The notes under the pieces are model-generated. The model saw only the letters and a list, made by a program, of their open reading frames with translations, was not told the DNA's origin and did not search any database. A DNA stretch of 64,000 bases from Tanypteryx hageni (lineage: Eukaryota; Arthropoda; Insecta; Odonata; Petaluridae). This document shows, piece after piece, positions 10,658 to 23,000 of this stretch (position 1 is its first letter; every line of letters starts with the position of its first letter). The DNA is taken from the NCBI GenBank assembly GCA_028673005.1, contig CM054118.1, forward strand, positions 9,369,082-9,433,081, in the 5' to 3' direction. The position numbers and the translations under genes were made by a program.

Positions 10658-13618
10658 CTAGGCAGGTCCCTGGCACCAGCGTTGTCTCCACTCATTTCTG
10701 TTCCTTGCCATTTCTTTCATTTCCTGATACCCTCCCCTTTCTTTCAGATCATCAAACATTTTTATTCTTCTACGTCCCCTTTTCCTTTCACCTTCTACTG
10801 ATCCTTCCAACACCATCAATAGTAAACCTTCTCCTCTCAAGATATGCCCTAACCAGTTACTTTTCCTCCTCTGAATTGTTTCAAGTAATCTTCTCTTCTC
10901 ATTCACCCTTGTTAGTATTGCTTCATTCCTTATCCTATCCGTCCACTTAACCTTCTCCATCCGCCTCCACACCCACATTTCAAATGCCTCTAGTCTTTCT
11001 TTCTCTCTTTTCTTTAGCGTCCATGTTTCACACCCATAAAGCAATACACTCCAAACATAGCACTTCACAAGACGTTTCTTCAGATTTAAATCCATTTTAC
11101 CACATAGTACCCGTTTTTTCCTATTAAATGTTTCTTTTGCCATTGCTATTCTTGTTCTTATTTCTTTTTCACTTCTCCAGTCTTCAGTTAGCATGCTTCC
11201 CAAATATCTATACTGTTTTACTTGCTCCACTCTTCCATCCTTTATTGACACATTCATAATCTCTCTATCCCCTATTCTCATCACCTTTGTTTTCTTTATG
11301 TTCATTTTCATTCCATATTCCATCATCCTGTCTTCTACCTTTGTAACCATTTCCTGAATATGCCTCGTTTCATCTGCCAAAATTACCATGTCATCAGCAA
11401 ACCTTATACAATTTATTATTCTACCCCCAATACTAATTCCTTTATCATTCCCTATTCCATTGTCAATCATTTCTTCAGCATATATATTGAACAGGGTTGG
11501 CGATAAGCAGCAACCTTGCCTTACTCCTCTTCCTAGATCATACCATTCGGTCTGTGCATCTTTTATCCTCATAGCTGCTTTCTGTTTCATATACAGCTCT
11601 TTAATTAACCTTCTATCTTTCCAGTCTACTTTTTTTGCTTTTAGTATTTCCATCAGTTTTTCCCAGTTCACTCGGTCAAATGCCTTCTCCATATCTATGA
11701 AGCACAGACTAATTCCTTTACCCCTTTCTATATATCTCTCTCCACTCATTCTTATCAATCCTATTGCATCTCTTGTACCTCTACTCTTTCTAAATCCAAA
11801 CTGTTCCTCTGCAGCATTTTCTTCCATTTTGCTAATTAGTCTCCTGTTCATAACCCTAAGTAGAACCTTTGCTGCATGTGTAATTAAACTGATTGTTCTG
11901 TGTTCACTGCATTTTCTTGTTCCTTGCTTTTTCGGAATTGGAATCATAATTGTTTGGACGAAATCCTCTGGCCACATCCCCTTGTCATAGATTGCATTAC
12001 ACAACTTCACTATTTCTTCCAGTCCTTCCTCATTAAGACACTTAAATAATTCTATCGGTATCTCATCTACCCCCATTGCCTTCCCATTCTTCATATCCTT
12101 TATTGCTTGTAGCACCTCTATTTTCAATATCGAAACCCCTGTTTCGTCATTATTTATTTCATCCTGCTCTTCAATACAGAGATCCTTTGGTTTTTCATTT
12201 GATTTGTACAACTCCTCCATGTATTCTCTCCATCTATTAAGGACCTCCTCTTCCTTATATAGAACTTTATCTTCTTTACTTGCAATCTCTTTCACACATG
12301 CACTTGTTCTCCATCTATCCCACGTTACATTTTTTACTTTCTTATACATCAAGTCATACATTCCTTTTCTCTCTAGATCTTCTATATCTGAGCATTCCTC
12401 CTCTAGCCATCTCTCCCTTGCTTTTTGGGTTTCTCTTCTTAGTTCATTATTCAGTTTCCTGTATTTCCTTTTTCCATCTTCATCAGTCCTGCTTTTGTAT
12501 TGCCTTCTTTCTTCCATCTTTTCTATCATTTCCTTTGTCACCCATGGCTTTTTTATTCTTTTTCCTTTGAAAAACCCAATAGCCTGTTCTGCTGTTTTCC
12601 TTATAGCCTTCTTTATCCTATTCCATGCTTCATCCACATTTTCCTCCGACACGTTTTCTCTTTTGATTGCCTGAGCTAATTTTTCTCCTATTCTTTCTTT
12701 TCCTACTGTGGCTATATTCTCTAAATCCCATTTCCTAACTATCTTAGCCTTCTTAACCTTCTTCAAGGCTAGTTTTATTTCGGCCATGAAGAGCACATGA
12801 TCACTGTCAATGTCTGCTCCTGGAAGTCCATATGCCTTTTTTACTCCATTTCTATATCTTTCTTCCACTAGAATATAATCTATTTGATATCTGGCTCCAT
12901 CTCCTGGTGATTTCCACGTGTATAGCCTTCTCTTATGATTTTCAAACCAAGTATTTGATATAAACATCCTCTTCTCTTTACAGAACTCAACAAGTCTTTC
13001 ACCTCTTTCATTTCTTTTCCCTAGTCCAAATTTTCCTACTACTTGGTCTTCTCTTCCCTCTCCTACCAGAGCGTTCCAATCGCCCATCACTATCTTGCAA
13101 CAGTTTTTACCTTCCTCCTCCATAATATTTTCTATCTTCTCGTATATTTCTTCAACAGCCTCATCTTCATGTTGGCTGGTCGGCATATAAACTTGTATCA
13201 ACAGTAGATCTTTTGGGTGCATTCCTATTCTAAGACCAATTGCTCTATCATTTACAAATATCACCCTCTGTACACAATTTGCTATTTCCTTATTCAAAAT
13301 TACCCCTACTCCATTCGTTCCTCTAGTACCTCCTGAATAGTACACCGTGATGTCATCACTTTTTGTTTCCCCTCTTCCTTCTCATCTCATTTCACTTAAG
13401 CCAATCATATCCATTCTATTTATTTTCATCTCTTTCTTTAAATTTTCCAACTTCCCTGCTCGTAGGAGTGTTCTAACATTCCACGTGCCAATTCTCAACT
13501 TCTTTCCAGCTTCCTTCCTTCCTTGTGTTAAACGGAACCTCTCGTGTTGTCCCCCCCGGAGATCCGAGCGGGGGACCATTTTGCCTCCGGAATATTTAAC
13601 AAGAGAAGACTCCGTCAT
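10658..13618 (-). pseudogene. RTE endonuclease/reverse transcriptase, one stop
   Basis: The reading frame runs from ATG at 13618 to a stop at 10658-10660, about 986 codons, close to the ~1,000 residues usual for RTE proteins. The N-terminus has the APE endonuclease start (IGTWNVRTL, ending LSEMR). A single in-frame TGA at 13382-13384 follows, where relatives have tryptophan (TGG). After it the frame stays open for 895 codons to the end: endonuclease motifs GDWNA (88-92), IDYI and SDH (181-183); reverse transcriptase motifs QFGFRKSRGTRDA, FIDMEKAFDRV, RQGCCLSPTLFN (609-620) and the catalytic FADD (649-652), numbered from codon 13345; then a C-terminal region with YGCETWTL and NWLGHILRG. It would nick target DNA and copy the element RNA there. 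One base change separates it from an open ORF, so it is called a pseudogene. Confidence 0.85.
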
Positions 13619-13678
13619 GATGCCTCTACATGGGATATATTGTGGCGGTGGTTTCCCATTGCCTTCCGCCTATATATT

Positions 13679-13748
13679 CAGCCGCCCCTAACATGGGGAA
13701 CAGACGCTGTTTGCAGCCGCCCCTAATATGGAGAACAGACGCTGCTGC
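13679..13748 (-). repeat. 35-bp tandem duplication in the RTE 5' UTR
   Basis: Two near-identical 35-bp units, each starting CAGCCGCCCCTAA on the + strand (13679 and 13714), lie upstream of the RTE ORF. Repeated promoter-like units in the 5' UTR are known in several LINE families; a promoter role here is inference. Confidence 0.65.
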
Positions 13749-14866
13749 CTGTTGGTCCGCGGGAGGTATTTTATTTCCCTCCTACCCTACATATCTGTAG
13801 AGCATTCCCCAATCCGCCACCCGGGGACGCGCCCTCTAGAGGTTACAGGCTCCTCCGAGGGTCTAGGAGCTTAAGCAAGGCAATTATGCAGCTGTTGCAA
13901 CTGAATATATTTGTAATGTTTATGGTGATGTTCTTAATGTTCGTAGGTGTGAGCGTTGATTTGTCAAATTCCGATTAGGAGATTTTTAACCTGTGTGATC
14001 GCACCCGATCAGGACGACCAGTCGACTTCAACATTGATGGTTTCCAAGTTCTCGTGGAATCAGTTCCGAGTGAAACTACTCGATAAATGACCGAGAAGCA
14101 CAATCGTTCCCAAATGACTGTTTTCAGACACCTTCGAAACTCGGCAATGTCAGAAATGTCAAAGACAACCTGCCGCAACGTGTCTCAGTATGCGCCTTCC
14201 TACGTGCTCGACAATCCTGTGAGCCGTTTCTCTAGCGAATTGAGACTGGAGACGAGAATTTGGTACTGTATGTGAACATGCGATGAAAGAGGCAGTGGCT
14301 GGAGCTGGGTCAGCCCCAAAAACCCACCCTAAAAGGCGGTCTGCATCATAATAAGATCATGCTGTGCATTTGGTGAGATATAAGAGGTGTAATTCATTTT
14401 CAGCTTTTGGATCCAAATCAGATTATCATCTCCGACTTTTACTGTCAACAGTTAGAGCATTTACGTCCAGGTTTTCTCCAAAAGGGTCCTGCTCTGGTGA
14501 ATCGAAAGGTGTCATTCTTCTGCAAAGGTGACAGCAGAAAATTCAAGATTTCAAATGGGAAGTCCTACCACACTCTCCATACTCAACTGATCTTGCGCCA
14601 TCCGACTTTTCTCTATTTCAATCTCTACAACATCACCTAAATGAAAAATAATACGAGAACTTTGATGAGGTCACTTCTGACCTAGTGCATTCTCTGACTA
14701 GCTGACTAGCTGTTGCAATCGAGGCATTGAAAACCCGCCACATAGATGGGATATTGTTCTAAAAAAGAGGGTGACTATATGGTTGATTAATGTTCAAATA
14801 AATAAAGCTAATTCTTCCATTTACAAAATTGTTTTAAAAAACGACATTACTTATGTTGCAACCTAA

Positions 14867-16178
14867 TATTTTGTTGCATTATAGATTTCTTTTTCTGCAG
14901 TTGCCGCTGTTTTTGCGATGTATTTGCAATTGTCTTCTTGCAATGTAAATAAGATTTGGTGATATTAATATAATATTTTAACATGTAAGGAAAAGAAATT
15001 TTAAAAATTATACAAATGTAATTAAAATAAGTTGGTTACTCATATTTATTAGTCAACGCAGCTACCATCTTCCGAACTGACATGTTGTTTTTACAAACTA
15101 ATCACGTACCGCTTGAAACGCATAAAATTTTTCTCGTAGTCAGCAGGAATACGTTATGAAATTGTTGTGCGCCTTCTTATGGAGAAACCAGCTCTTCTAA
15201 AAAATGTTTACATCCATCCTCTATTGTTGCTTTCCAAGTTCCTTCGATATACATGCATATGTAATGCTTGCTATTGGCACATTTCCGTTGAAATCGCATA
15301 CCCCAATTGCCACCTCCCCTTTATGTACGACGAAAGTTTCTCTTTTTTTTCCGGAAATTTAACCTTCTGCCTACGAAAAGTTCTACGATCATTATTACTT
15401 TTCAGGATCAATTCTTTCTTTTTCCTCCAATCTCTAATGCATGTTTCATCTACATCATATTTTCTTCCTGCGGCACGATTACCCATATCTTCTTATCCTT
15501 TCGCTATTTTGATTTTCTCGCACTGTAAAAGAACGCAAACGCTTCATTTTATTCATCTGGAAAGTTCTTGCTCAAGGGCTTTTTAACAGAGCTTTCGTCT
15601 CGAATGCAGAGGCAAGGCAAAAAAATGTTTGCATTGTACGGACAATCTTGCGGACAATGTTGCAAATTCGATCGTGGCGTATCATATCGCGATTTTCTCT
15701 GATATAAAATCCTCGAATAAGACACGCACCCTGTTTTTCTAAAGAAAGGCTATGAAACAAAAGTGCGGGCGGTACTTGGATAAATGCGTAATGCAAGTAA
15801 AACCAGCGTAGTACACCACATTTCCGAGTGATTTGGGTCGCGGTTCGTTCCGCAATTTTCGACAATTGCTCGGTTCAGAGATGAATTCTCACATTGGCTC
15901 GGCTCACGGTCCAGGTTAATTAAGTAATGATTTATATAAAAAAATTTCTTCATTTTTGTACTAATAGAACACAAATGTAATACTTTTGCATGCAGTACAA
16001 ATAGAAATAATGCACAGAAAATGTCATAAATAAATCACAAAAAGGAAAGCGACCAAACATACGTAAGTGACAGTAACATCTTTGTTAAATATAATTTTTT
16101 TAAATTCAATAAATCGATCATTTTAAAAATTTGTTGCTAAAGTCACTATCTGTTTTTTCTTATTTCTCTAATAACTCC
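14867..16178. other. Non-coding stretch, nothing recognised
   Basis: AT-rich intergenic DNA. Several overlapping short ORFs at 15167-15865 on both strands show no motif and are treated as chance. Confidence 0.35.
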
Positions 16179-16186
16179 ATCTAACA

Positions 16187-16447
16187 CAGTGGTGGGCTAC
16201 TTATTCTACGTGGCGGGCCGCATTGCGAGTCTTCAATGCTTCGGCGTGCCAGATTAGACTTTGGATCGGACGTTAACTGGAGAGTCTGAGGTACGTATCA
16301 GGGAAAATTAAGTCTGTTTTGTTTTTACGGTTAACATTTCAATCTCAATTGTTTCATTTTCGTACCGAATTTGAATGTATATGACATGAATTTGTGTTAA
16401 ATCTCCCTTAATTCATACCTTCGCGGGCCGTAGGATGCTCGCCCCTG
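16187..16447. mobile_element. Short non-autonomous hAT element
   Basis: A 261-bp element. Its ends start CAGTGGTGGGC and, on the other strand, CAGGGGCGAGC, the usual hAT tip pattern. It is flanked by ATCTAACA at 16179-16186 and ATTCTAACA at 16448-16456, an 8-bp duplication with one later inserted T. There is no transposase. Related sequences with 'gcgggccgcatt' occur in the 21-kb, 43.5-kb and 56-kb elements. Confidence 0.75.
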
Positions 16448-16456
16448 ATTCTAACA

Positions 16457-17189
16457 CTTCATGGTAAACAGTAGTAAATAATTTCAGAGTCACGATTTGT
16501 ATAACTGTTTGTTTTAGATGACTGCAATTTTATCAGTTGCCCATAGATGGAGAATAAATGCTCTTTGTCCTTTAGATTTTTAGTATTATCAAGCAAACTT
16601 TGGTACCTTGAGTCCAAATGCATACTGGCAAATAATAGATCACTCTCCATTGGATTTCATTCACGAGCTGCTAATATCTTGCTCAAGATTGAAGAGAATC
16701 CATTCAAAATCTTGTTCACTACCAGTTTACACTTCATCGAGACATTATAAAAATGGTTAGCTATTTAAAAAACATTATTTCGTCAGCTATACTCACGGGT
16801 TCAAATAATTCACAGGAGCTAATGGGTTTTCGAAAGAGTTGCTGAGATTTTTCAAAATTTATATCCAAACCAAAATAAAAGTCATTGAAGCTTAAGAAAG
16901 CAACAAAAATACTTATGGAAGTCTGAATAAATTTATTTTATCAATAAAGACGGCATGCGGTTGAGTGCTGAGACAATTGGTATGACGTTTAAGCAAAGAT
17001 AAACAGATGGAATGTCGACGTGATGATGAGCGAATGTTTTAAAGAGCATACCGCATTGTTTCGCCTCCAGATAAAAATGTATCGAAATTGAAACTAAACA
17101 TTATTGAAAAATAGGTAAACAAAAACCGTGATAAAGTTCGATTTGCGAAACATTGCATATATTAATCACCCTTTAAGAACAAAACAAGA
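16457..17189. other. Non-coding stretch, nothing recognised
   Basis: No feature could be supported. Confidence 0.35.
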
Positions 17190-17660
17190 AGGAACAGTCT
17201 ACTCCATAAATGGAATAAACAGATGTTTCAAAGGCGGTCGTTATGGGAAATGCGTATGAAACGGTATCGAAAGATTTGGCGGTTCATGAATTTTTATCTC
17301 CGAAACTTTAAGTCGTAATTATATGGTCTTGGGGACTTTTTTGTGGAAAATGTTGTTCTCTATCGGAATAAATTTTTAATCGTTACCTCACAGATCATAT
17401 AAGAGCATGGGAGAGAAATATATGATGTTTGTTGCTTGACGGAGTATACATTTATTCAAGTGCATATATAAAGTTGACGTTCTAATTGACGACTGCAGTT
17501 GAAAATCAAATTTTTAATAAGGATGACTAATACTAATCCGTCAAGTAGTTTCGGAGATTAAACATGTGGACGGACGAAAGAGCGGACGGACCGGAGGAGA
17601 GGCGCGTTCCGCTAAAACCGCTTCGCTGGCAATGAACGCCTAAATGAGAGGCATTGGTCT
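17190..17660 (-). repeat. Repeat family A, reverse orientation
   Basis: The reverse complement of the 32645-33440 copy, including its end: 'ggcgttcattgccagcgaagcg' is recognisable in reverse near 17620-17645, and a GGACGGACG tract lies near 17570. It contains one ATATAAGAG unit near 17397. Non-coding. Confidence 0.65.
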
Positions 17661-18524
17661 AGGGATAAACCTAAGCGCAATGCATCAAGTCGACCTGCGA
17701 ACGTACAATTTTTCACCGCATTACTTCTTCTTAATATCTCTCATTACGGACTGTAAAACGGTTATATAAAACTGCAAATCAAAATTTGAGATTTCTTGAA
17801 CGCGAAACACGAAATCGGGAATTGCGACTATGCGCGCTAAACCATATTTACAATTATTTTCTTGCAGAACAATTTCGAATGCGATCAGATTAAACTTAAA
17901 TTTTGTTTTTAATCAGAAAAATAAGATTTTCCGCAAACAAAAAGAAAAAAAACAACTTTGAGTCGGTCAACGGAATCACCTTCTCATCATTCGCCTCTGT
18001 TAGTATAACATCCTAAATAACAGCATAAAATGAATCATCGTTCACAGAGTTTTGTTATCAGCCATAAATTTGCTTGCTAATAGGCACATCACAGAAGCAC
18101 GAATAGCAGCCGTATTTTATAATAAAAAGAAGTAGCCCATTATATTGACATCAAAATAGGGTGTTACTTAAGCCAAAATCCCTTTCAAATGTTCTTTTTC
18201 CTTTTTAGGCATTCAACTTTCAGATTATCAGGGATAAAAAGCGCCTATCGCCGTGATTAATATCTTCTGCATCGTGGAATAATGATGCGAGCTATCTTTA
18301 TTTCTAATATCGTTTGAAATTTCCAATGCGGTGACTACCTGTCCTTCTCTCCTAAAACAATTATCCCGAAGATGACAAGAATCACCTGAAATCACGCGAT
18401 ATGTTTTACATATAAAAAGAACTATTTGACAAAGATAAACGAGAATAGGTTTACTAAAAAACAACTTTGTAAACTAAATCACTAAAACGTCTTGTATTTG
18501 AAGTAAGTATTTGGTTTGTTCGAC
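17661..18524. other. Non-coding stretch, nothing recognised
   Basis: No gene or repeat boundary was recognised. Confidence 0.35.
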
Positions 18525-18775
18525 CAGAGGCGGGTCCAAAAACTTTCCAAGGGGGGCGATTGCCCCTCCTCCCTCTTGAATCCGCCTCTGATGACAACTC
18601 TATATTTTGAAAAACCCTACCTCTATCGGATTCTTTCTTTCCCTTGCCATACAGACTTATCTGCGGTAGGTATAGAAACAAGGAATTTAGCGCGGAATGA
18701 ATTTAAGAAAGTACCCAGTGGAGGGCAATGGGTTCATCAAAGGGGAGGGGGGCGATCGCCAGAAAAAGAATACTA
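18525..18775 (+). mobile_element. Non-autonomous hAT-like element, copy 1
   Basis: It begins CAGAGGCGGGTCCA and carries a family core ('gcggaatgaatttaag', 'cccagtggagggcaatggg') that recurs in reverse orientation at 34705-34953. Near 18580 an internal 'gaatccgcctctg' is an inverted copy of the tip. Non-coding; no target duplication was found. Confidence 0.6.
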
Positions 18776-19734
18776 TTGACAAATAAAATACGAAAACTAA
18801 GGATTAAACACAAATTAGCTCGGAAGTTTACAAACATGTTTTTTTAAGTAGATACAAAAGATCAAACTCAGCCTCTTAAATTTACGAAAGAATCTTTGAG
18901 TCGTCAAAATCTACATTTCAAGAATTTATTCGCATACTTTCTCCTCCTTCAACCCACATAATTTCCCTTCGACGTAAAAGTATCATTGAAACACAGACAA
19001 GATATGTCTCAACGGCAAATGGAAAACATATCTTGCATATCGGCTTTTCGGGGAATGTAGTTAGTTTTCAATCGCTGTTGCAAGACAACACTTGTTGGAA
19101 CTCCATTACAAATTTATTTGAATGAAAATAGAAAATTTTGATACAAATAAATTTATGATTAGTTTTTTCCCGTTCGAAAATATATACTAGCCCAAGTACA
19201 AACGCCCACATAATCACAGTTTGGTGAAAAATTATTCGAGTAATGTTCCCTGTTTTAGGGGTTAGAATAATATAGCCGAAAAAAGAGGAGAGATTACGCG
19301 TGTCAATACTTCGAGTCTACAAAAATTCTGAGTACTCCATTACGCAAAAACCTGTGAAATCAACGATGGTATCGTTTGGGACATTTGCGTGGTAGAGGGT
19401 GAGGGAAAGCGAAACGACCGGCTAACCCCAGTCGAGGGCGCCACTGCCTTACACAACCACAGATATACACACCCATATGCACACAGACGCACTCTGAGTG
19501 TGTGTGTGTGTGGATTTAGGCAAGAAACCGTTTTCCATTTCCTAATCATCCGTCCTCTCCTGAAGAGCGAAGACCGATCTCGTCCTCTCTTTGTAGTTGG
19601 TGAAAATTGTAATATCAATCAGCTATGAAATCTTCAATCCCGTCCATTATCTCGCTATCTGAGAATGCCTTATCGCGTTCTCGGAGACATTTATTTAACA
19701 AATAGACCGAAGAATATCTAACGTTCTCTTTCGA
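18776..19734. other. Non-coding stretch upstream of the SLC17 gene
   Basis: No repeat end was recognised. A short GT run lies near 19499-19512. ORFs 19340-19628 are antiparallel shadows without motifs. Confidence 0.35.
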
Positions 19735-19995
19735 GTACGGTGAGTCTCCAGGCGAGGGTCGTGACACTAGAGCGCGCGCACGCACACACACACCCGCGCG
19801 CGAACATCCGCAAACTCACGCGCCCACCGACTCCGGTGTAGTAGTGTCCATCTACTCGCCGCAGGAGAATCGCCAAGGGTACCGAAGGGAAAAAAACTTG
19901 GAGCTTCCTGATTCAAGAGAAGACAAAAAGAAAAGGACCTCGAGAAGATCGCGCATTTCTAGAAGCAGAACCGAGCGAATTTGTCGGAAGTGAAG
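19735..19995 (+). promoter_or_regulatory. Candidate promoter and 5' UTR of the SLC17 gene
   Basis: The stretch is markedly richer in CG dinucleotides than its surroundings (GCGCGCGCACGC near 19773 and CGCGCGCG near 19795, with a CA run between). It leads directly into the first coding exon. A TAG at 19960-19962 is in frame with, and upstream of, the start codon. No TATA box or initiator could be assigned with confidence, and the transcription start is unknown. Confidence 0.5.
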
Positions 19996-20050
19996 ATGGA
20001 CTGTGAATATGGAGTTGAAAAGAAAGCCTCGAAGGACAGAATCGAGAAAG
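19996..20050 (+). CDS. SLC17 gene, coding exon 1 (N-terminal tail)
   Basis: ATG at 19996 has A at -3 and G at +4, a good context, and is the first in-frame ATG after a stop at 19960-19962. It encodes 18 charged, hydrophilic residues starting MDCEYGVEKK, as expected for the cytosolic tail before the first SLC17 membrane segment. The exon ends AAAG followed by GTAAGG, a strong donor, in phase 1. The next recognisable SLC17 exon (62089) begins in exactly the complementary phase and completes a GAA codon. The N-tail is not conserved between SLC17 proteins, so an alternative first exon elsewhere cannot be excluded. Confidence 0.65.
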
Positions 20051-23000
20051 GTAAGGCTAAGGAAGGTTTTTCCTTTCTTTGATTTCCGTTCGTTTTTTTA
20101 AGGGGTAAAAATTTTGTCGTTCCAATTTTTACTTTCTCCAAACGTAGTATAGGGGAAAGTATTGTTTTCATGAAAAAAATCGACTTCGAGATTTCAACGG
20201 AAATACACGTTTTGAGGTTCCCTGAACACGTTTTGACTATTTGCTCGATGGTGTCTGCGTGTGTGTGATAGCTTTTTGTGGGTGCTCTAACTCAAAAACT
20301 ATTAATCAGGTCAACGCGAAATTTTATATTTAACATTTTTATGACAGTCAAAAGAACTGATTGGTTTTTGGTATAGATCGGTCAACCGGAAGTAGCTGTT
20401 TACTCTTGTCGCATTCGTTTTTTTAATATTTGCTTTAATATTTGATTAATGTAAAAAATATTTAATTTTCAACAACCTTTGATTGAAACATTTTCCCATA
20501 TAATGCATTGTTTAAGAGACATTTTAAAAACTACTTTTTTAGCTGCCACCACCTACCGGCGACTATTGTTAACAGTTTGTTACGTCTTAGTAATGCTCCT
20601 TTTTATTCTTAATTGTTGGAGATTCTTGGCTATGTCCAATATCAGAAAGCTACGGTATGAGTCTCTTTCTATTCTTTGAAAAGTCTTTAAATTTTTTTCG
20701 CAGTTCCTTCAAATATTCATTATCATTTAAACTATTTGTAATTTTTAGAAATATTACAGGTAAAGTCATGTGGTGGCCAAATCAGATTTTTTCGTTTGCG
20801 GTCACGTTTTTTACTTTTTCGTGAAAAGTTCTGGCAATTTTATTTTGGCTATAAACTGTCATTAACACGGCTCTTTTAAGTCAAATTGCTTTTATTGAAT
20901 GTGATGAGAGAAACAACACAATATTACACCAGTTGATTCTAGAAATGCCACCTTTTTGCTGAGATGCAGGCTCTGAGGCACTTCGCATATAAATAAAAAA
21001 TTGTCTGAACGTTTTATGTACCTGTACCTATACGAAGTGTTGCGAAAGAAATGGACTTCGAGATTGCGACGAATGTACGCGTTTTTCGTGCCCTCGAGTC
21101 CAAAAAAAAGCGACTTGAGCAAATCCGTCTCCCTAGCCCAGGAGCGGGCATTATTTTCGCTAATTTAACATTTATTAACAATTGCGGGTGCTTAGTTGGG
21201 CCGCAATAAACAGATTAAAGTGCTACGGAGGGCCGCATTAAGAATCCACATAGGAAGTTAATTGAGAGGATGCGAAAAATCGGCAACTAATAAAATTGAA
21301 AGAAAGAATTTGTAAAAACAAATTTATAGAAAGAATTTGTACAAATTCCATTGCGAAAAATAATAATGACAATCTAGGTTTCGACTCACAGAGCCGTCAT
21401 CAGGCACTTTCAATAAATTAGTTTTTGTAAATTCTTTCTTTAAATTTTCATCATGGAGTTCGGCAAAGTGACGGCTAAAACAGTCGAACACATTCGATAA
21501 TCAACAATAATTTTTTTAGCGTCATAACTTCGTTAGGAATGGTTTCTCGCGCAAAATTTAACCAAAAATGTGAAATGATCTGAATTGCGTTCCAATGCTC
21601 GCCTTCATGATGGCATCGCGGACAGCATAAAACGCTCTCACGTGCCTGATGCGGCCCGCGGGCCGTAGCTTTTCTGCCTATGCTTTAGCCTGACGTCTGT
21701 ACGCGGATCTAGGGGCTAAACGATTTAACAGAATTTTTAAAAATATCGGATTTATAATTAGGGTATTGCCCGGAATAGAAGTCTCGTTGAAATGAACCCA
21801 TGGCCGGATTGATGGCGGCGGTGCCAGCGGTTCGACCGCACCAGGCACCGCGCTTACAGAGGCCTCGCGTTCTCTAAAAAATATTTATTAAACATGTTAA
21901 TTACATTTAAAAAATATCAAACACCCTTAGTGAGAAAAAGCAGCTTTATCTGTTATAACTTAGTATTAACAATTTTCGAATCGAATGTTATTTTTTGCAC
22001 CGGTTTTCCTAAGCTTCTCTATATGAGCCATCGCGCGACAATGGAGGGTAGTTTGTTCTTGTCTATTTTTCATAAAAAGGACGACATACTCATGATTGGC
22101 TCAAAGAATTTATAACAAAGCAAATCCAGTCAGAAATTCTTGTCGTAAATAACATTAAGTTGGCTATGCATCTCAAAAAACAACGATAAAGCGTCCGGTG
22201 AAATTACAACACATCGAGTTTTTCGCCCACCAACGGCCGAATTCTCTCATCTCCGGCAGAACAGTGCTGTTGCTACGCAACTAAATGCGAGGGAATATTT
22301 TCCGCGAGTAAATGCTTGTAAATGTAATCGGTGATGTTATTGAATGGTCTAGAACAGGGGTTCTCAACCAGTGGGGAATTCCCCCCCCTGGGGGGAATTT
22401 TAGGGGGTTTAGGGGGAATTCAGCTAAATCTGATGTTCTGTAGATTATGTAAAATCTGTAAAATTGTAGTTTGTTTTAATTTATTCTGCGACGTTCAATA
22501 AAGTTTATTGAATGCCACAGATTAAAATCGATTCTTAAACATGCGCATTATTTTCATATGCGGAATTAAATTATTATTTAAAGACCAGAAAGTGCACCAA
22601 AAATTCTGTTGTATATTAAGTAAGAAATTTTCCTCTCACGAGAAATATCACCGTCACTCGCGAAGCGTCAACACCAGCGCCGTCTGTCTCAACGTAAAAT
22701 TTTCTAAACATGACGACGTCACACGTTAGTTCCCGCCTCAGTGAAAACGCGAGCGCGCTGACCACTGACACAAGTGAAAAATATATTTACAATTTTATAG
22801 TTTAAGGGCATTATTTAAATAAAGTTAATTTTTTAAAGTCATGCCTCAACTATAGCCAGCGCTAATACATATGCTGTCGTAATATTTTTCCTAATTATTG
22901 TGGGACCCCCCTTATTATAATATAAATTGTATTTCTCTGGAATTTTATTGAACTTTTTGTTTATTGAAGTATGCTTCAGTAACTTTAGTTTAAAATAATT

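Larger units (their letters stand above)
10629..13861 (-). mobile_element. Full-length RTE/BovB-like retrotransposon
   Basis: A 3,233-bp non-LTR retrotransposon on the minus strand, flanked by a perfect 11-bp target-site duplication, TCTAGGAGCTT, at 10618-10628 and 13862-13872. The 3' end is a short TGA-triplet tail (10629-10643 on the + strand reads as CAT triplets), as expected for RTE-type elements, which end in short tandem repeats instead of poly(A). The 5' UTR contains a 35-bp tandem duplication. One long ORF encodes endonuclease and reverse transcriptase. The intact duplication and near-intact ORF indicate a fairly recent insertion, and it landed inside an older mariner gene. Confidence 0.85.
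10577..14866 (+). pseudogene. Mariner transposase pseudogene, split by an RTE
   Basis: A Tc1/mariner-family transposase remnant on the + strand. The start ATG at 10577 opens a stretch containing IRHCMYALGA; it stops at 10628 where an RTE element (10629-13861) is inserted. It resumes at 13862, with conceptual pieces across several frames: NVYGDVLNVRRCER, then the DRTRSGRP motif, a helix-turn-helix-like SQMTVFRHL, WSWVSP, LCIW, QLLDPNQI, DFYCQQLEHL, and LPHSPYSTDLAPSDFSLF near 14560-14620. This last block is the mariner catalytic-domain signature around the third acidic residue. A 3' terminal repeat reading TTAGGTTGCAACATAAG on the minus strand ends at 14866 beside a TA. Frameshifts and stops make it inactive. 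The 5' terminal repeat was not found. Confidence 0.8.

Noticed and set aside
11388..12674. Plus-strand ORFs of 200 and 156 codons
   Set aside because: They are antisense shadows of the RTE reverse transcriptase ORF, with serine/leucine-rich composition and no motifs.
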